Shown in pieces: positions 1-8,086 of a DNA stretch of 42,807 nt; position 1 is the stretch's first letter, and each line of letters starts with the position of its first letter. The translations under genes were made by a program, and so were the position numbers. Under the pieces are notes generated by a model. The model saw nothing but the letters and a program-made list of their open reading frames with translations. It did not search any database and was not told the origin of the DNA. This stretch comes from Planctomycetales bacterium (lineage in GTDB: Bacteria; Planctomycetota; Phycisphaerae; Sedimentisphaerales; Anaerohalosphaeraceae): the NCBI GenBank assembly GCA_022615575.1, contig JAKEGM010000053.1:1-42807 (forward strand). The letters are read 5' to 3'.

Positions 1-633
1 CATGCCGGATACCATCAATATCTGCTTAAAAAGCTGAGGGGATTGTGGCAGCGCATAAAATGCACCTCGTACCAACCGGCTGGGAACCAGAAAATCGCGC
101 GCGCCTTCCGGCGTGCTCTTACCCAGCATGGGAGTTTCGATCTCCCAAAAACCGTTCTCATCAAAATAATCCCGCGTAATCTTTGTAATCCGATGCCGCA
201 CCGCCAGTTTGTCCTGCATTATGGTCCGGCGTAAATCAATATATCGGTGCTGAAGACGAATTTCCTCGTTCACTTGATTCGCCGCATCAATTTCAAACGG
301 CGGCGTCTTGGCCGTATTGAGAATCTGGAGTTCTGCGGCGAGGACCTCGATCTGTCCGGTCGGCAGTTTCGGATTCTCCAGCCCCTGACCGCGGGGCCGC
401 ACCCTGCCTTTGACGGCAATGACCCATTCGCAGCGCAATGCTCGCGAGTTTTTGTGAATTTCGGCATTTTTTTCCTGGTCAAAAACAATCTGGGCAAGGC
501 CCGTTCGGTCCCGCAAATCCACAAAAACAAGACTTCCGTGATCCCGATATGAATTTACCCAGCCGCAGAGGATAACGGTCTGGCCGTCATGGTCTAATCG
601 CAACTGCCCGCAAAGATGCGTTCGTTTGAGCAT
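1..633 (-). CDS. aspS: Aspartyl-tRNA synthetase, N-terminal part (runs off the window)
   Basis: This reading frame stays open from the ATG at 633 to the window edge, so only the first 211 codons are present. The protein begins MLKRTHLCGQLRLDHDGQ and continues through the OB-fold anticodon-binding domain (GWVNSYRDHGSLVFVDLRDR, about residues 25-44), then RHRITKITRDYFDENGFWE and the class II motif 1/2 region with ETPMLGKSTPEGARDFLVPSR. That string is diagnostic of bacterial AspRS, which charges tRNA-Asp (and tRNA-Asn in the non-discriminating form). The catalytic GAD/motif 3 part lies outside. The start has a GGAG site a few bases upstream. A promoter-like TTGACG-17-TATTGT lies at 722-750. Nothing looks broken. 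Confidence 0.96.
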   Translation of the reverse strand, partial: MLKRTHLCGQLRLDHDGQTVILCGWVNSYRDHGSLVFVDLRDRTGLAQIVFDQEKNAEIHKNSRALRCEWVIAVKGRVRPRGQGLENPKLPTGQIEVLAAELQILNTAKTPPFEIDAANQVNEEIRLQHRYIDLRRTIMQDKLAVRHRITKITRDYFDENGFWEIETPMLGKSTPEGARDFLVPSRLVRGAFYALPQSPQLFKQILMVSGM

Positions 634-721
634 AATTTCTCCAAATTATCCTTTTTCAGCCAACAAACCGATCGCAGATTCGGTCTAAAATCATCGACAA
701 CTAAATACCCATAAAAGAGTT

Positions 722-750
722 ACAATACAAAAAAAGCCCATCTGCGTCAA
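722..750 (-). promoter_or_regulatory. Sigma70-type promoter for aspS
   Basis: Read on the minus strand, TTGACG (745-750) and TATTGT (722-727) are separated by 17 bases, about 90 bases upstream of the aspS ATG. The -35 is near consensus and the -10 matches at four of six positions. Inferred from sequence only. Confidence 0.6.
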
Positions 751-905
751 TAACAATCCCACAGACAGGCCTATGTTTTGCTTGCAGAATGCCTGCAAAT
801 AATCCGTTGCCAAAACCGTTTAACCGGGCGGCTGTCCCTCTCCGGCGACAACATGTAAGCTGTGCTCTGACAGAGTCTTAAGAAAATATACGCCGCCTCT
901 TCCCG

Positions 906-1232
906 CTACCCCAGCACCTCATCGATAGCCCCGGTGATGTCGTCTTTTGTCGTCAAACCAACCCATTTTTTGGCAATTTGTCCATTGCTGAACAGAATCA
1001 GGGTAGGGATGGCGCTGATGGCATGTTTGATCGCCGCATCACGATGATCATCCGTATTGACCTTGCAAATTTTCGCTTTACCGGCATATTCATCGGCAAT
1101 TTCTTCAATTACCGGCGAAATCATCTTACAGGGACCGCACCAGGGAGCCCAGAAATCGACCAGCACCGCCCCGCCGTCACTGACCACCGATTCAAATGTT
1201 GCATCTGTTAATTCGACCACATTACCGGCCAT
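906..1232 (-). CDS. trxA: Thioredoxin
   Basis: A 108-residue protein, the usual length for a single-domain cytoplasmic thioredoxin. The redox motif WAPWCGPCK is at about residues 28-36, and the conserved cis-proline follows in SAIPT (about 75). It has no signal peptide, so it should act as the cytosolic disulfide reductant reduced by thioredoxin reductase. The start is supported by a GGAAAGGAA-type ribosome binding site. It appears to be a single-gene unit with its own promoter at 1284-1312 and a 272-base gap to aspS downstream. That gap holds the aspS promoter, and I see no convincing terminator in it. Confidence 0.97.
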   Translation of the reverse strand: MAGNVVELTDATFESVVSDGGAVLVDFWAPWCGPCKMISPVIEEIADEYAGKAKICKVNTDDHRDAAIKHAISAIPTLILFSNGQIAKKWVGLTTKDDITGAIDEVLG

Positions 1233-1283
1233 GATTATTCCTTTCCATTCAGAGGTTCATCCATATTCTTTGTTTAGAGAGGC

Positions 1284-1312
1284 ATCTTACAACCCCGACA
1301 GAACTCTGTCAA
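1284..1312 (-). promoter_or_regulatory. Sigma70-type promoter for trxA
   Basis: On the minus strand, a perfect TTGACA (1307-1312) is followed after 17 bases by TAAGAT (1284-1289), about 50 bases upstream of the trxA ATG. Confidence 0.65.
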
Positions 1313-1360
1313 ACGGTGTTTTTGGAGGGGGCGCACAAAATGCCTAATTCAACCAGCAAT

Positions 1361-3226
1361 TCACTTGCTCAAATCGTACTTGATGGAGTATGAATCCCCG
1401 TCAAATTCGGTGTTGATCTTATAGCCGGAGTTATAGAAGATCGCAAGCATGGCCTTATTGATCGGCAGCACCGTTGCATAGAAGGTCTTGACGCCGCGAT
1501 CTTTGGCAATGCGCGTCAGATAGTCCATGAGCATCGCCCCCATGCCCTTGTCCTGCCATTCATCCTGCACGATAAACGCCACTTCCGCAACCCCTGTTTT
1601 GGGGTCGAGGAAATACTGAGAAATCGCAACGATTTCTTCCGTCCCTTCCGGTCCCGGGACAACCCCGACAATCGCCAGATTCTGCTCGTAATCGATATTC
1701 GTCAGTTTCTGTACATCCTTGTGAGGAAACGTCCGGGTATATGTAAAATAGCGTTTCTTGACCGAGTCCGTCGAAAGCGAATACAGCATCTCTGACAGCG
1801 CCGCTTCATCGGTCGGTTTGACCGGACGGAAAAAGATTTCCGTGCCGTCCTTGAGCGTTACATAGCGTTCCAGCTCCTGCGGGTACCGCACTTTGTCCCA
1901 TTCCATCTCGATTTGATCGGGATGCAAATACCGCTGTACCTTAGCGGCTTGAATCAGTTCCCTGCGAAACTTGGGATGGGCAATATTAATCAGCGACAGG
2001 ACCCGCTCGCGAATCGATTTGCCATGCAGATACGCAATGCCGTACTCGGTTACGACATAATGCACGTCGCCGCGGGTCGTAACAACGCCGGCGCCATCCG
2101 CCAGTTTAGGGACAATGCGCGAAACGGTGTCGTCTTTGGCAGTCGAAGGCATCGCAATAATGGGTTTGCCGCCGCGGGAACGGGCACAGCCGCGGATAAA
2201 ATCGACCTGGCCGCCGATTCCGCTGTAGAACCGATACCCAAGCGAGTCGGCGCAGACCTGACCGGTCAGATCGATCTCGAGTCCGACATTAATGCCGACC
2301 ATTTTATCATGCTGAGCGATAATAAACGGGTCGTTGACATACTCGGTGGGATGAAATTCAAAAAACGGATTGTTGTCGATGTAATCATAAAGCTGCCTGG
2401 AGCCCATGCAGAAACTGGCAACCACCTTGCCGTTGTTGATTGTTTTTTTGGAGCAGGTGACCGCGCCGCATTCCACCAGTTCGATAATCCAGTCGCCGAA
2501 CATCTCGGTATGGATGCCAAGATCCTTCTTGTCGTGAAGAAACTCAGCCATGGCCTGCGGGATGCGTCCGATGCCGCACTCAATCGTACTGCCATCCTCA
2601 ATCAGCCGGGCCAGATTGCGTCCGATGTTCCGCAGCACATTATTGGGCATCGGCGGTTCAACCGTAATGATCGGTTCATCAAACGGAACCATCGCATCAA
2701 TGTGATTGACATGGATAAAACTGTTCCCCATCGTTCGCGGCATGTTCTGATTGACCTGAGCAATCACATACTTGGCATTTGCCGCCGCGGACTTGACGAT
2801 ATCGACAGAGACGCCCAGCGAGCACAGGCCGTTGACATCCGGCGGCGTGACAGAAATCAGCGCCGCATCCAGCTGAATGCGCCCGCTTTCAAATTGACGG
2901 GGTATCTCGGACAGGAAGATCGGCGTATAATCGCCGATGCCCTGCTCAAAGGCGCTGCGGACGTTCTCGGCAATAAAGAAACTGTTCATTTTGAACTTTT
3001 CGCGGAATTCTTCCGTCGCATAAGGCGCTTCGCCCATCGTCAGCAGATGAATGATGTGGGCATCGTAAATGTGGCCGCCGTAATCCACCAGCGATCGGAC
3101 CAGGTGCTGGGGCTGACCACAGCCGGTCCCGATGAAGATGCTGTCCCCCGGCTGAATCTTCTTCATGGCTTCCTGGGCGGATTTAATCAGGTCGCTGTAT
3201 TTCTGCTTCCAGTCGAACGTATTCAT
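1361..3226 (-). CDS. Acetyl-CoA hydrolase/CoA-transferase fused to a C-terminal GNAT acetyltransferase
   Basis: A 621-residue two-domain protein. Residues 1 to about 430 are an acetyl-CoA hydrolase/transferase (Cat1/4-hydroxybutyrate CoA-transferase type). Visible are the YSGIGGQVDFIRG segment and VVTEYGIAYLHGKSIRERV, typical of the C-terminal half of this fold. About residues 455-615 form a GNAT domain: TEIFFRPVKPTDE at its start, and the acetyl-CoA pyrophosphate loop in VQDEWQDKGMGAMLM (Q-x-x-G-x-G). The first domain would move CoA between acetyl-CoA and another acid. The second probably acetylates a lysine or amine. It starts at an ATG behind GGAAGGA, 52 bases downstream of the acyl-CoA synthetase gene, so the two are probably co-transcribed. 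The order is reminiscent of Pat enzymes, where the GNAT is fused to the synthetase instead. Substrates are not determinable from sequence. Confidence 0.9.
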   Translation of the reverse strand: MNTFDWKQKYSDLIKSAQEAMKKIQPGDSIFIGTGCGQPQHLVRSLVDYGGHIYDAHIIHLLTMGEAPYATEEFREKFKMNSFFIAENVRSAFEQGIGDYTPIFLSEIPRQFESGRIQLDAALISVTPPDVNGLCSLGVSVDIVKSAAANAKYVIAQVNQNMPRTMGNSFIHVNHIDAMVPFDEPIITVEPPMPNNVLRNIGRNLARLIEDGSTIECGIGRIPQAMAEFLHDKKDLGIHTEMFGDWIIELVECGAVTCSKKTINNGKVVASFCMGSRQLYDYIDNNPFFEFHPTEYVNDPFIIAQHDKMVGINVGLEIDLTGQVCADSLGYRFYSGIGGQVDFIRGCARSRGGKPIIAMPSTAKDDTVSRIVPKLADGAGVVTTRGDVHYVVTEYGIAYLHGKSIRERVLSLINIAHPKFRRELIQAAKVQRYLHPDQIEMEWDKVRYPQELERYVTLKDGTEIFFRPVKPTDEAALSEMLYSLSTDSVKKRYFTYTRTFPHKDVQKLTNIDYEQNLAIVGVVPGPEGTEEIVAISQYFLDPKTGVAEVAFIVQDEWQDKGMGAMLMDYLTRIAKDRGVKTFYATVLPINKAMLAIFYNSGYKINTEFDGDSYSIKYDLSK

Positions 3227-3278
3227 GGTTTGTTCCTTCCTGCACGCTGCGTTTGCATTTATCGGCAGGCGTTTGCTG

Positions 3279-5390
3279 TTATCGTTTTTCCAGCGTCATC
3301 ATGGCATCGACCGCAATGGGGGTCGTTCCCTCTCTGCCGACAACAAACGGGTTAATATCGATTTCCTTGATATGAGGGAATTCCGTCGCAAGCTGCGAGA
3401 GACGCTGAAGTCCCTCCGCAATCGCTCCCACATCGACGCCTTCCTCGCCGCGGATGCCTTTGAGGACATCGTAGGTCTTTGTGCGCACCAGCATTTGACG
3501 GGCCTCTTCAGCGGTCAGCGGGGCCGGATAAAAGACCACATCCTCGAGCACTTCCACCAGCCGGCCGCCCATGCCGAACATCATCAGCGGTCCAAATCGC
3601 GAGTCCCGGTTCATTCCAAGGATTACTTCGCGCCCGGAGGTGCACATCTGCTCGACACAGATGCCCAGGATGCTTGCGCGGGGCACTTTTTTGGGGATGC
3701 GGTACATCATCAGATCGAACACATCGATGACTTCCTGCTCGCTATTGACATGGGTCTTGACGCCGCCGACCTCCGTCTTGTGGAGGATGTCCGGCGACCA
3801 AATCTTCAGCACCACCGGGTAGCCGATCTGGTTGGCAATGTTGGCCGCCTGTTCCGGCGTTGTTGCCACGCCGCCTTCCGGCGTGACAAACCCGTACGCC
3901 TCAAGAATCTCCTTGGCTTCCATCTCGCCGACCTCGGCCTGCTGGAGTCGGACATGCCGCTCAATAATGCGTTCCACTTTGTGGCGATTGACATTAAAGA
4001 GTTTGACCACTCGCGCCGGGCGCGACTTCCAGACCGCATAGCGGCAGAGGGCCTTGATCGTTCGAACGGCGCTTTCGGGCGAGTCATACGGCGGTATTTT
4101 GCCTTCCCGCAGGACTTTGACGGCCTCGGCAACTCGACCGGCGCCGAGAAAACACGCCAGGATCGGTTTGGCCGGTCCGTTTTGATTGGCGACACGCACA
4201 ATGGCATGCGCCGTCTGAGCACATTCGGTCATCGCATGAGGACTGAGCAGCACCAGCGCCGTATCGACATTGGGGTCGTTCAGCACCGTCCGCAGCGCAA
4301 ACTCATAGCGGTCCGACAAAGCATCCCCCAGCAAATCAATCGGATTACTGATGCTGGCCGCCCGTGAAAGCTCCTGCGACTGAGACAGCCGCTTCTGTGT
4401 TTCGTCGGAAAACTGGGCCAGTTCGAGCCCCTCGCGTTCAATCGCATCGGTTGCCATAATGCCCGCCCCGCCGGCATTAGCGATCACCGCAACCCGCGGT
4501 CCTTTCGGCAGGGGCTGATAGGCGAAAGCTCGGGCAAAATCAAACTGGTCTTTAATGGATTCGCAGCGAATGACGCCCGCCCGTTCAAAGACGCACTCGT
4601 AGGCGCTTTCGACTTCGGCCATGCGGCCGGTGTGGGATGAGGCGGCACGGGCTCCGGCTACCGTAAAACCTGCCTTCATCAACAGGATGGGCTTTTCCAT
4701 GCTGATGCGTTCCGCCTGCCGGATAAATGCATCGCCATCGGCAATGGTCTCCAGATAACCGGCAATCACTCTGGTTTCCGGGTCCTCGCCCAGCGCCCGG
4801 ATAATCGCCAGTTCATCCACATCGGCCTTATTGCCAATGCTGATGAGCTTGCTAAAGCCCACCCGAGCATCTCGCGCCATATCCACAATTGCCGCCAACA
4901 GGGAGCCGGACTGCGAAAAATATCCAATCGATCCGGGCATGGGCAAATCACCGCCAAAACTGACATTGAGTTTGTGGCCCGGAACCATCAAGCCAATACA
5001 GTTTGGTCCGATAATTCGCATGTTTGCGTTTTTTGCGATACGAATGATGGATTTTTCAAGATCCGCTCCCTGCGGACCGGCTTCCTTAAAACCGGAGGCG
5101 ATAATAATAACCGCCTTGACTCCCAAATCCGCACACTCCTGCATTAACTTGGGAACATATTTGGCAGACACTATCAGCAGCACCAACTCGGGTGTTTGGC
5201 CGATGGATTTCAAATCCGGCCAGGCCTTCAACCCCTGGACTTCCTCAGCCGTGGGATTGACGGGGAAGATTTTGCCCGGGTAGCCCCCTTTGAGCAATCC
5301 GGCAAGAACTTCATAGCCGACCTTGTTCGGCTGACGCGATGCGCCGACAATCGCAACGGATTGAGGATTAAAAAACCGATCCAGCGTCAT
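3279..5390 (-). CDS. NDP-forming acyl-CoA synthetase (acetate-CoA ligase, fused alpha-beta)
   Basis: 703 residues. About 1-460 are the alpha part: a CoA-binding Rossmann domain (VAIVGASRQPNKVG at 12-25), succinyl-CoA-ligase-like domains (IGPNCIGLMVPG) and the phosphohistidine motif SSHTGR with His253. About 480-703 are the beta part, an ATP-grasp domain (GYPVVLKIWSPDILHKTEVGG). Such enzymes interconvert acetyl-CoA, NDP and phosphate with acetate, CoA and NTP, usually making ATP during fermentation. It lacks the GNAT domain found in Pat-type homologues; that domain occurs instead on the next gene downstream. The start is at an ATG behind GAGGAAGG, with a promoter at 5458-5486. The exact acid used is uncertain. 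Confidence 0.92.
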   Translation of the reverse strand: MTLDRFFNPQSVAIVGASRQPNKVGYEVLAGLLKGGYPGKIFPVNPTAEEVQGLKAWPDLKSIGQTPELVLLIVSAKYVPKLMQECADLGVKAVIIIASGFKEAGPQGADLEKSIIRIAKNANMRIIGPNCIGLMVPGHKLNVSFGGDLPMPGSIGYFSQSGSLLAAIVDMARDARVGFSKLISIGNKADVDELAIIRALGEDPETRVIAGYLETIADGDAFIRQAERISMEKPILLMKAGFTVAGARAASSHTGRMAEVESAYECVFERAGVIRCESIKDQFDFARAFAYQPLPKGPRVAVIANAGGAGIMATDAIEREGLELAQFSDETQKRLSQSQELSRAASISNPIDLLGDALSDRYEFALRTVLNDPNVDTALVLLSPHAMTECAQTAHAIVRVANQNGPAKPILACFLGAGRVAEAVKVLREGKIPPYDSPESAVRTIKALCRYAVWKSRPARVVKLFNVNRHKVERIIERHVRLQQAEVGEMEAKEILEAYGFVTPEGGVATTPEQAANIANQIGYPVVLKIWSPDILHKTEVGGVKTHVNSEQEVIDVFDLMMYRIPKKVPRASILGICVEQMCTSGREVILGMNRDSRFGPLMMFGMGGRLVEVLEDVVFYPAPLTAEEARQMLVRTKTYDVLKGIRGEEGVDVGAIAEGLQRLSQLATEFPHIKEIDINPFVVGREGTTPIAVDAMMTLEKR

Positions 5391-5457
5391 ACCTTCCTCT
5401 TGGCTGTAAACAGGGCCTTAACGCCCCTTCCTTTTTTGTCCGAATCCACAGACCTTC

Positions 5458-5486
5458 TATATATCCTCAAATCGGGCTGTTGTAAA
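5458..5486 (-). promoter_or_regulatory. Promoter for the acyl-CoA synthetase operon
   Basis: On the minus strand, TTTACA (5481-5486) is followed after 17 bases by TATATA (5458-5463), about 70 bases upstream of the ATG at 5390. The AT-rich box in a GC-rich setting supports it. Confidence 0.5.
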
Positions 5487-5577
5487 GTGTTTTTGTCCCT
5501 TTTATATCGGTATTTGGAACAAAAATCCGCTTTGGCGACGATAAATTGAAAAAGCCGGATTCCATGTGAAAAAAAAC

Positions 5578-5606
5578 TTTACAAGAACCGGCTTTATCGG
5601 TAACAT
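5578..5606 (+). promoter_or_regulatory. Candidate promoter for tRNA-Thr
   Basis: TTTACA (5578-5583), a 17-base spacer and TAACAT (5601-5606) lie just upstream of the tRNA 5' end. The -10 is only a moderate match. Confidence 0.4.
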
Positions 5607-5620
5607 AAAGTCCTCTTCGT

Positions 5621-5692
5621 GCCGAGGTAGCTCAACGGTAGAGCACGGCTTTCGTAAAGCCGGGGTTGAGGGTTCAAATCCCTTCTTCGGCT
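5621..5692 (+). tRNA. tRNA-Thr (anticodon CGU)
   Basis: A complete cloverleaf can be folded by hand. The acceptor arm is GCCGAGG (5621-5627) with CTTCGGC (5685-5691), containing one G-U pair. The D arm is GCTC/GAGC, and the anticodon stem CGGCT/AGCCG surrounds the loop TTCGTAA with anticodon CGT at 5653-5655. The T arm is GAGGG/CCCTT with loop TTCAAAT. The discriminator base is T73 at 5692 and CCA is not encoded. The anticodon reads ACG threonine codons. Confidence 0.95.
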
Positions 5693-5820
5693 GTATTTGG
5701 CGGAATTATCCGCCGGACAAATCCTGTTTTATCCCCCTGATACTGCGATTTGTCCTTTTCCCCGCATCCCGACCGCAGCGGCGGAAAACCGGACTCTTGT
5801 CATTTATCGTATGCTGCCTT

Positions 5821-7290
5821 TTACGCTTTTTTAAGTTTCATAAACCGTTCAAACGGCGTATCCCACGCTGCCGTTTTTTTCGGTGTATAGGTCTGCACCT
5901 CGAAGGAATTGCGGATGATTTTCCTCGCCTCAGCCAGTGACGCAATATGCCCCAATCCAATTGCCTGCACAGCGATATTGCCAATTACGGTCGCTTCGAC
6001 CGGGCCGGCAATAACGGTCGTACCGGTCGCATCCGCCGCCAACTGGTTGAGCAATATATTTTGGCATCCACCGCCAACAATGTGCAGTTTTTCAATCGTG
6101 GTATTATAAATCTCGCAAAGCTGCCGCAGAACCAAACGATACTGCATCGCTAAACTCTCCAGGCAGCACCGGACATAGGCCCCTTCGGAGGCGGGAACGG
6201 GCTGGCCGGTTTTTCTGCAGAAATCGGCGATCGCTTCGGTCATGGAGGGCGGATTCATAAAAGCATCCCAATCGGGGTCAATCAAGCTGACAAAGGCCGG
6301 GGCCTGGCCGGCCATTTGCGCCAGCGTTCCGTAATCGATTTGCTTATTAAACGCAGCCCGGCAACGCTGCACCAGCCACAGGCCCATGATGTTCTTGAGG
6401 AACCGAATCGTATTAAAGACGCCGCCTTCGTTGGTAAAGTTGTACTCAAAGGCCCTGGAACTTGAAACCGGGCTGTCGGCTTCCATCCCCATCAGCGACC
6501 ACGTGCCGGAACTGATGTAAGCCCAGTTTTTGCCTTCGGCGGGCACCGCTGCCACCGCCGAGGCCGTATCGTGCGTGCCGGGGGCAATCACAGGGACAGG
6601 CCCCAACCCGGTGAGCGCCTGCAGATGTTCGCGGATCGGCCCAATCCTCGTGCCCGGTTTAATCAGGGGATGCAGAATATCCATAGAAACACCAATCGCC
6701 TTGAAAATATCCGTGTCCCATGTTTGGGTCTTTAGATTCACGCCCTGCGAAGTGCTTGCTTCCGTATATTCGTTGGTCATCCTGCCGGTAAACAGATAAT
6801 GGAAATAGTCCGGAATCATCAGGAAATGGGCGGCATTTTTGAGCGCTTCGCTTTTCTGCTCGGCCAGGGCCAGAAGCTGATAGATGGAATTAAACTTCAT
6901 AAATGCAATGCCGGTTTTCTCGTAAATTTTTTCCGAAGGAATCCGTTTGAAAAGCGTTTCCATCATCCCATCCGTTCGGCTGTCGCGATAGGCCACCGGC
7001 AATCCCATCGGAGATTCGTCCCCAGCCAGCAGGACAAAATCGACTCCCCACGAATCAACGCCAATGCTTTCAATCGGCATACCCGATTGGGCACACTTTT
7101 TGAGGGCCTCGACGACAGCTTCATACAGCCGGATCAGATTCCAATGAAAATGCCCGCCGATGGGAACCATCCCATTGGGAAAGCGGCTGATTTCTTCCAG
7201 ATGGAACGTCCCATCCTTTAAGATTCCTTTTACAACGCGGCCGCTTTCGGCTCCCAGATCGATGGCTGCGTAAGCATGGTTATGAGCCAT
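5821..7290 (-). CDS. rhaB: Rhamnulokinase
   Basis: A FGGY-family sugar kinase of 489 residues from the chosen start. The N-terminal phosphate loop is AAIDLGAESGRVV, followed by SIGVDSWGVDFVLL and, in the second half, GTHDTASAVAAVP and ISSGTWSLMG. The late glycine-rich segment HIVGGGCQN is the adenosine site. The combination matches RhaB, which phosphorylates L-rhamnulose to L-rhamnulose 1-phosphate. I prefer the ATG at 7290 because GGAGAATATT lies directly in front of it. An ATG five codons upstream (7305) has no ribosome binding site. No isomerase, aldolase or transporter for rhamnose is next to it, so here it is a lone pathway gene. A TATAGT -10-like box occurs about 80 bases upstream with no good -35. 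Confidence 0.93.
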   Translation of the reverse strand: MAHNHAYAAIDLGAESGRVVKGILKDGTFHLEEISRFPNGMVPIGGHFHWNLIRLYEAVVEALKKCAQSGMPIESIGVDSWGVDFVLLAGDESPMGLPVAYRDSRTDGMMETLFKRIPSEKIYEKTGIAFMKFNSIYQLLALAEQKSEALKNAAHFLMIPDYFHYLFTGRMTNEYTEASTSQGVNLKTQTWDTDIFKAIGVSMDILHPLIKPGTRIGPIREHLQALTGLGPVPVIAPGTHDTASAVAAVPAEGKNWAYISSGTWSLMGMEADSPVSSSRAFEYNFTNEGGVFNTIRFLKNIMGLWLVQRCRAAFNKQIDYGTLAQMAGQAPAFVSLIDPDWDAFMNPPSMTEAIADFCRKTGQPVPASEGAYVRCCLESLAMQYRLVLRQLCEIYNTTIEKLHIVGGGCQNILLNQLAADATGTTVIAGPVEATVIGNIAVQAIGLGHIASLAEARKIIRNSFEVQTYTPKKTAAWDTPFERFMKLKKA

Positions 7291-7437
7291 AATATTCTCC
7301 GTCATTAACCGTCTTTTTTATGATTCGACTTCACGGATTTCTATTTAATCTTCGGGTACTATAACACCGGAAGGACCGTCAGAAAAGAGTGCGAAAATAG
7401 TTTTTTTATGGCTTTTGATTACCATGCAACGGCAAAA

Positions 7438-7478
7438 TGGAGCCAATGAGATTCGAACTCACGACCTCTTGCATGCCA
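7438..7478 (-). pseudogene. 3' half of a tRNA-Ala(GGC), probable integration-site remnant
   Basis: On the minus strand the sequence fits tRNA positions 33-73: T33, anticodon GGC, A37, T38, the 3' anticodon-stem strand GCAAG, variable loop AGGTC, T arm GTGAG-TTCGAAT-CTCAT, acceptor strand TGGCTCC and A73. Position 70 is T, which would form the G3-U70 identity pair of tRNA-Ala, and A73 also fits. No 5' half is present: upstream sequence cannot pair as the anticodon stem, D arm or acceptor. A break at the anticodon loop is the classic product of tyrosine-recombinase integration into a tRNA gene, so this is likely an attachment-site copy left by a lost or remote element. Confidence 0.7.
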
Positions 7479-7788
7479 CATAAATGCTCCTCTTGTAAGT
7501 CTATGGAAATAAGCAGGTTACAGCAGTGTTTTATAGTCTAAAAATAGAACCATACTGGTTCCAAGATAGTTCTATAATGGTTTCAGAATAGTTGCATATG
7601 TGGTGGTTGCTGTTTTTTTACATACGGCCGGATTATTATGATTTATAACCAACGTTATAGCTTCAGTATTTGATAAGCTGTACCTGTTGTCTTATGATGA
7701 CCTTAGGTGTAACTGTAAGCGTAGTGGCACGAAAATGTTAAGATTGTAAGTGCCTGAAAACAGGGGTTTTATAAGCAGTCGGATGTCG

Positions 7789-7830
7789 CTGTCGATCCGA
7801 AGGATGAGGGTTCGAGCCCCTTCGTCCTCG
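7789..7830 (+). pseudogene. 3' half of a tRNA-Asp(GUC), probable integration-site remnant
   Basis: The sequence fits tRNA positions 32-73: loop CTGTCGA with anticodon GTC (7791-7793), TCCGA, variable loop AGGAT, T arm GAGGG-TTCGAGC-CCCTT, acceptor strand CGTCCTC and G73. Both the anticodon and G73 are tRNA-Asp identity elements. TCGGA, the expected 5' anticodon-stem strand, does occur at 7779-7783 but is separated from the loop by five extra bases (TGTCG). No D arm or 5' acceptor strand follows upstream. It is directly followed by the terminator at 7835-7869. It is best read as a 3' tRNA remnant at an integration site or a decayed tRNA gene. Confidence 0.65.
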
Positions 7831-7834
7831 TGTT

Positions 7835-7869
7835 AAGCCCTTGTAAGACAAACGCTTACAAGGGCTTTT
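7835..7869 (+). terminator. Intrinsic terminator behind the tRNA-Asp remnant
   Basis: A perfect 13-bp stem (7835-7847 with 7855-7867) encloses a 7-base loop and ends in a T-run (7866-7869). It would end a plus-strand transcript coming from the tRNA-Asp side and insulate pyrK from upstream reading. Confidence 0.8.
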
Positions 7870-8042
7870 GGGGGGTTCAAGGCAGGGAATTTCCGGTCGC
7901 CTATTTTTGAACGGTCTTTTAATCTGTCTTTTTTAAAAAAATATTTTCCGCATTTTTCACTTTAAATCTTTTTTTCCAATGGAGATACATATCGCCATGT
8001 TTCTGGATGCACTATTGCCATAAATAATCTAATCCCGTTTGA

Positions 8043-8071
8043 TTGACACATTCTGTAACGCCTGTTATACT
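8043..8071 (+). promoter_or_regulatory. Strong sigma70-type promoter of pyrKD
   Basis: Perfect TTGACA (8043-8048), a 17-base spacer and TATACT (8066-8071). The predicted transcript start is within the GGG at 8076-8078, giving a leader of about 115 bases before pyrK. Confidence 0.8.
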
Positions 8072-8086
8072 TTGCGGGTATTGAAA

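Noticed and set aside
1913-4367. Long plus-strand ORFs (480 and 400 residues) opposite the acetyl-CoA genes
   Set aside because: They are antisense to clearly conserved domains, have low-complexity Arg/His-rich translations and no recognisable family; they arise from GC-biased codon use on the real strand.
5551-5595. Inverted repeat AAAGCCGG/CCGGCTTT as a terminator
   Set aside because: The 8-bp arms are 29 bases apart and overlap the likely tRNA promoter; the minus-strand T-run is short, so I could not support termination.
7438-7860. A tmRNA (ssrA) on the minus strand ending at the tRNA-Ala-like 3' half
   Set aside because: No matching 5' acceptor strand (GGGGCCA or similar) occurs within the expected distance, and the preserved anticodon-loop sequence fits a normal tRNA-Ala instead.
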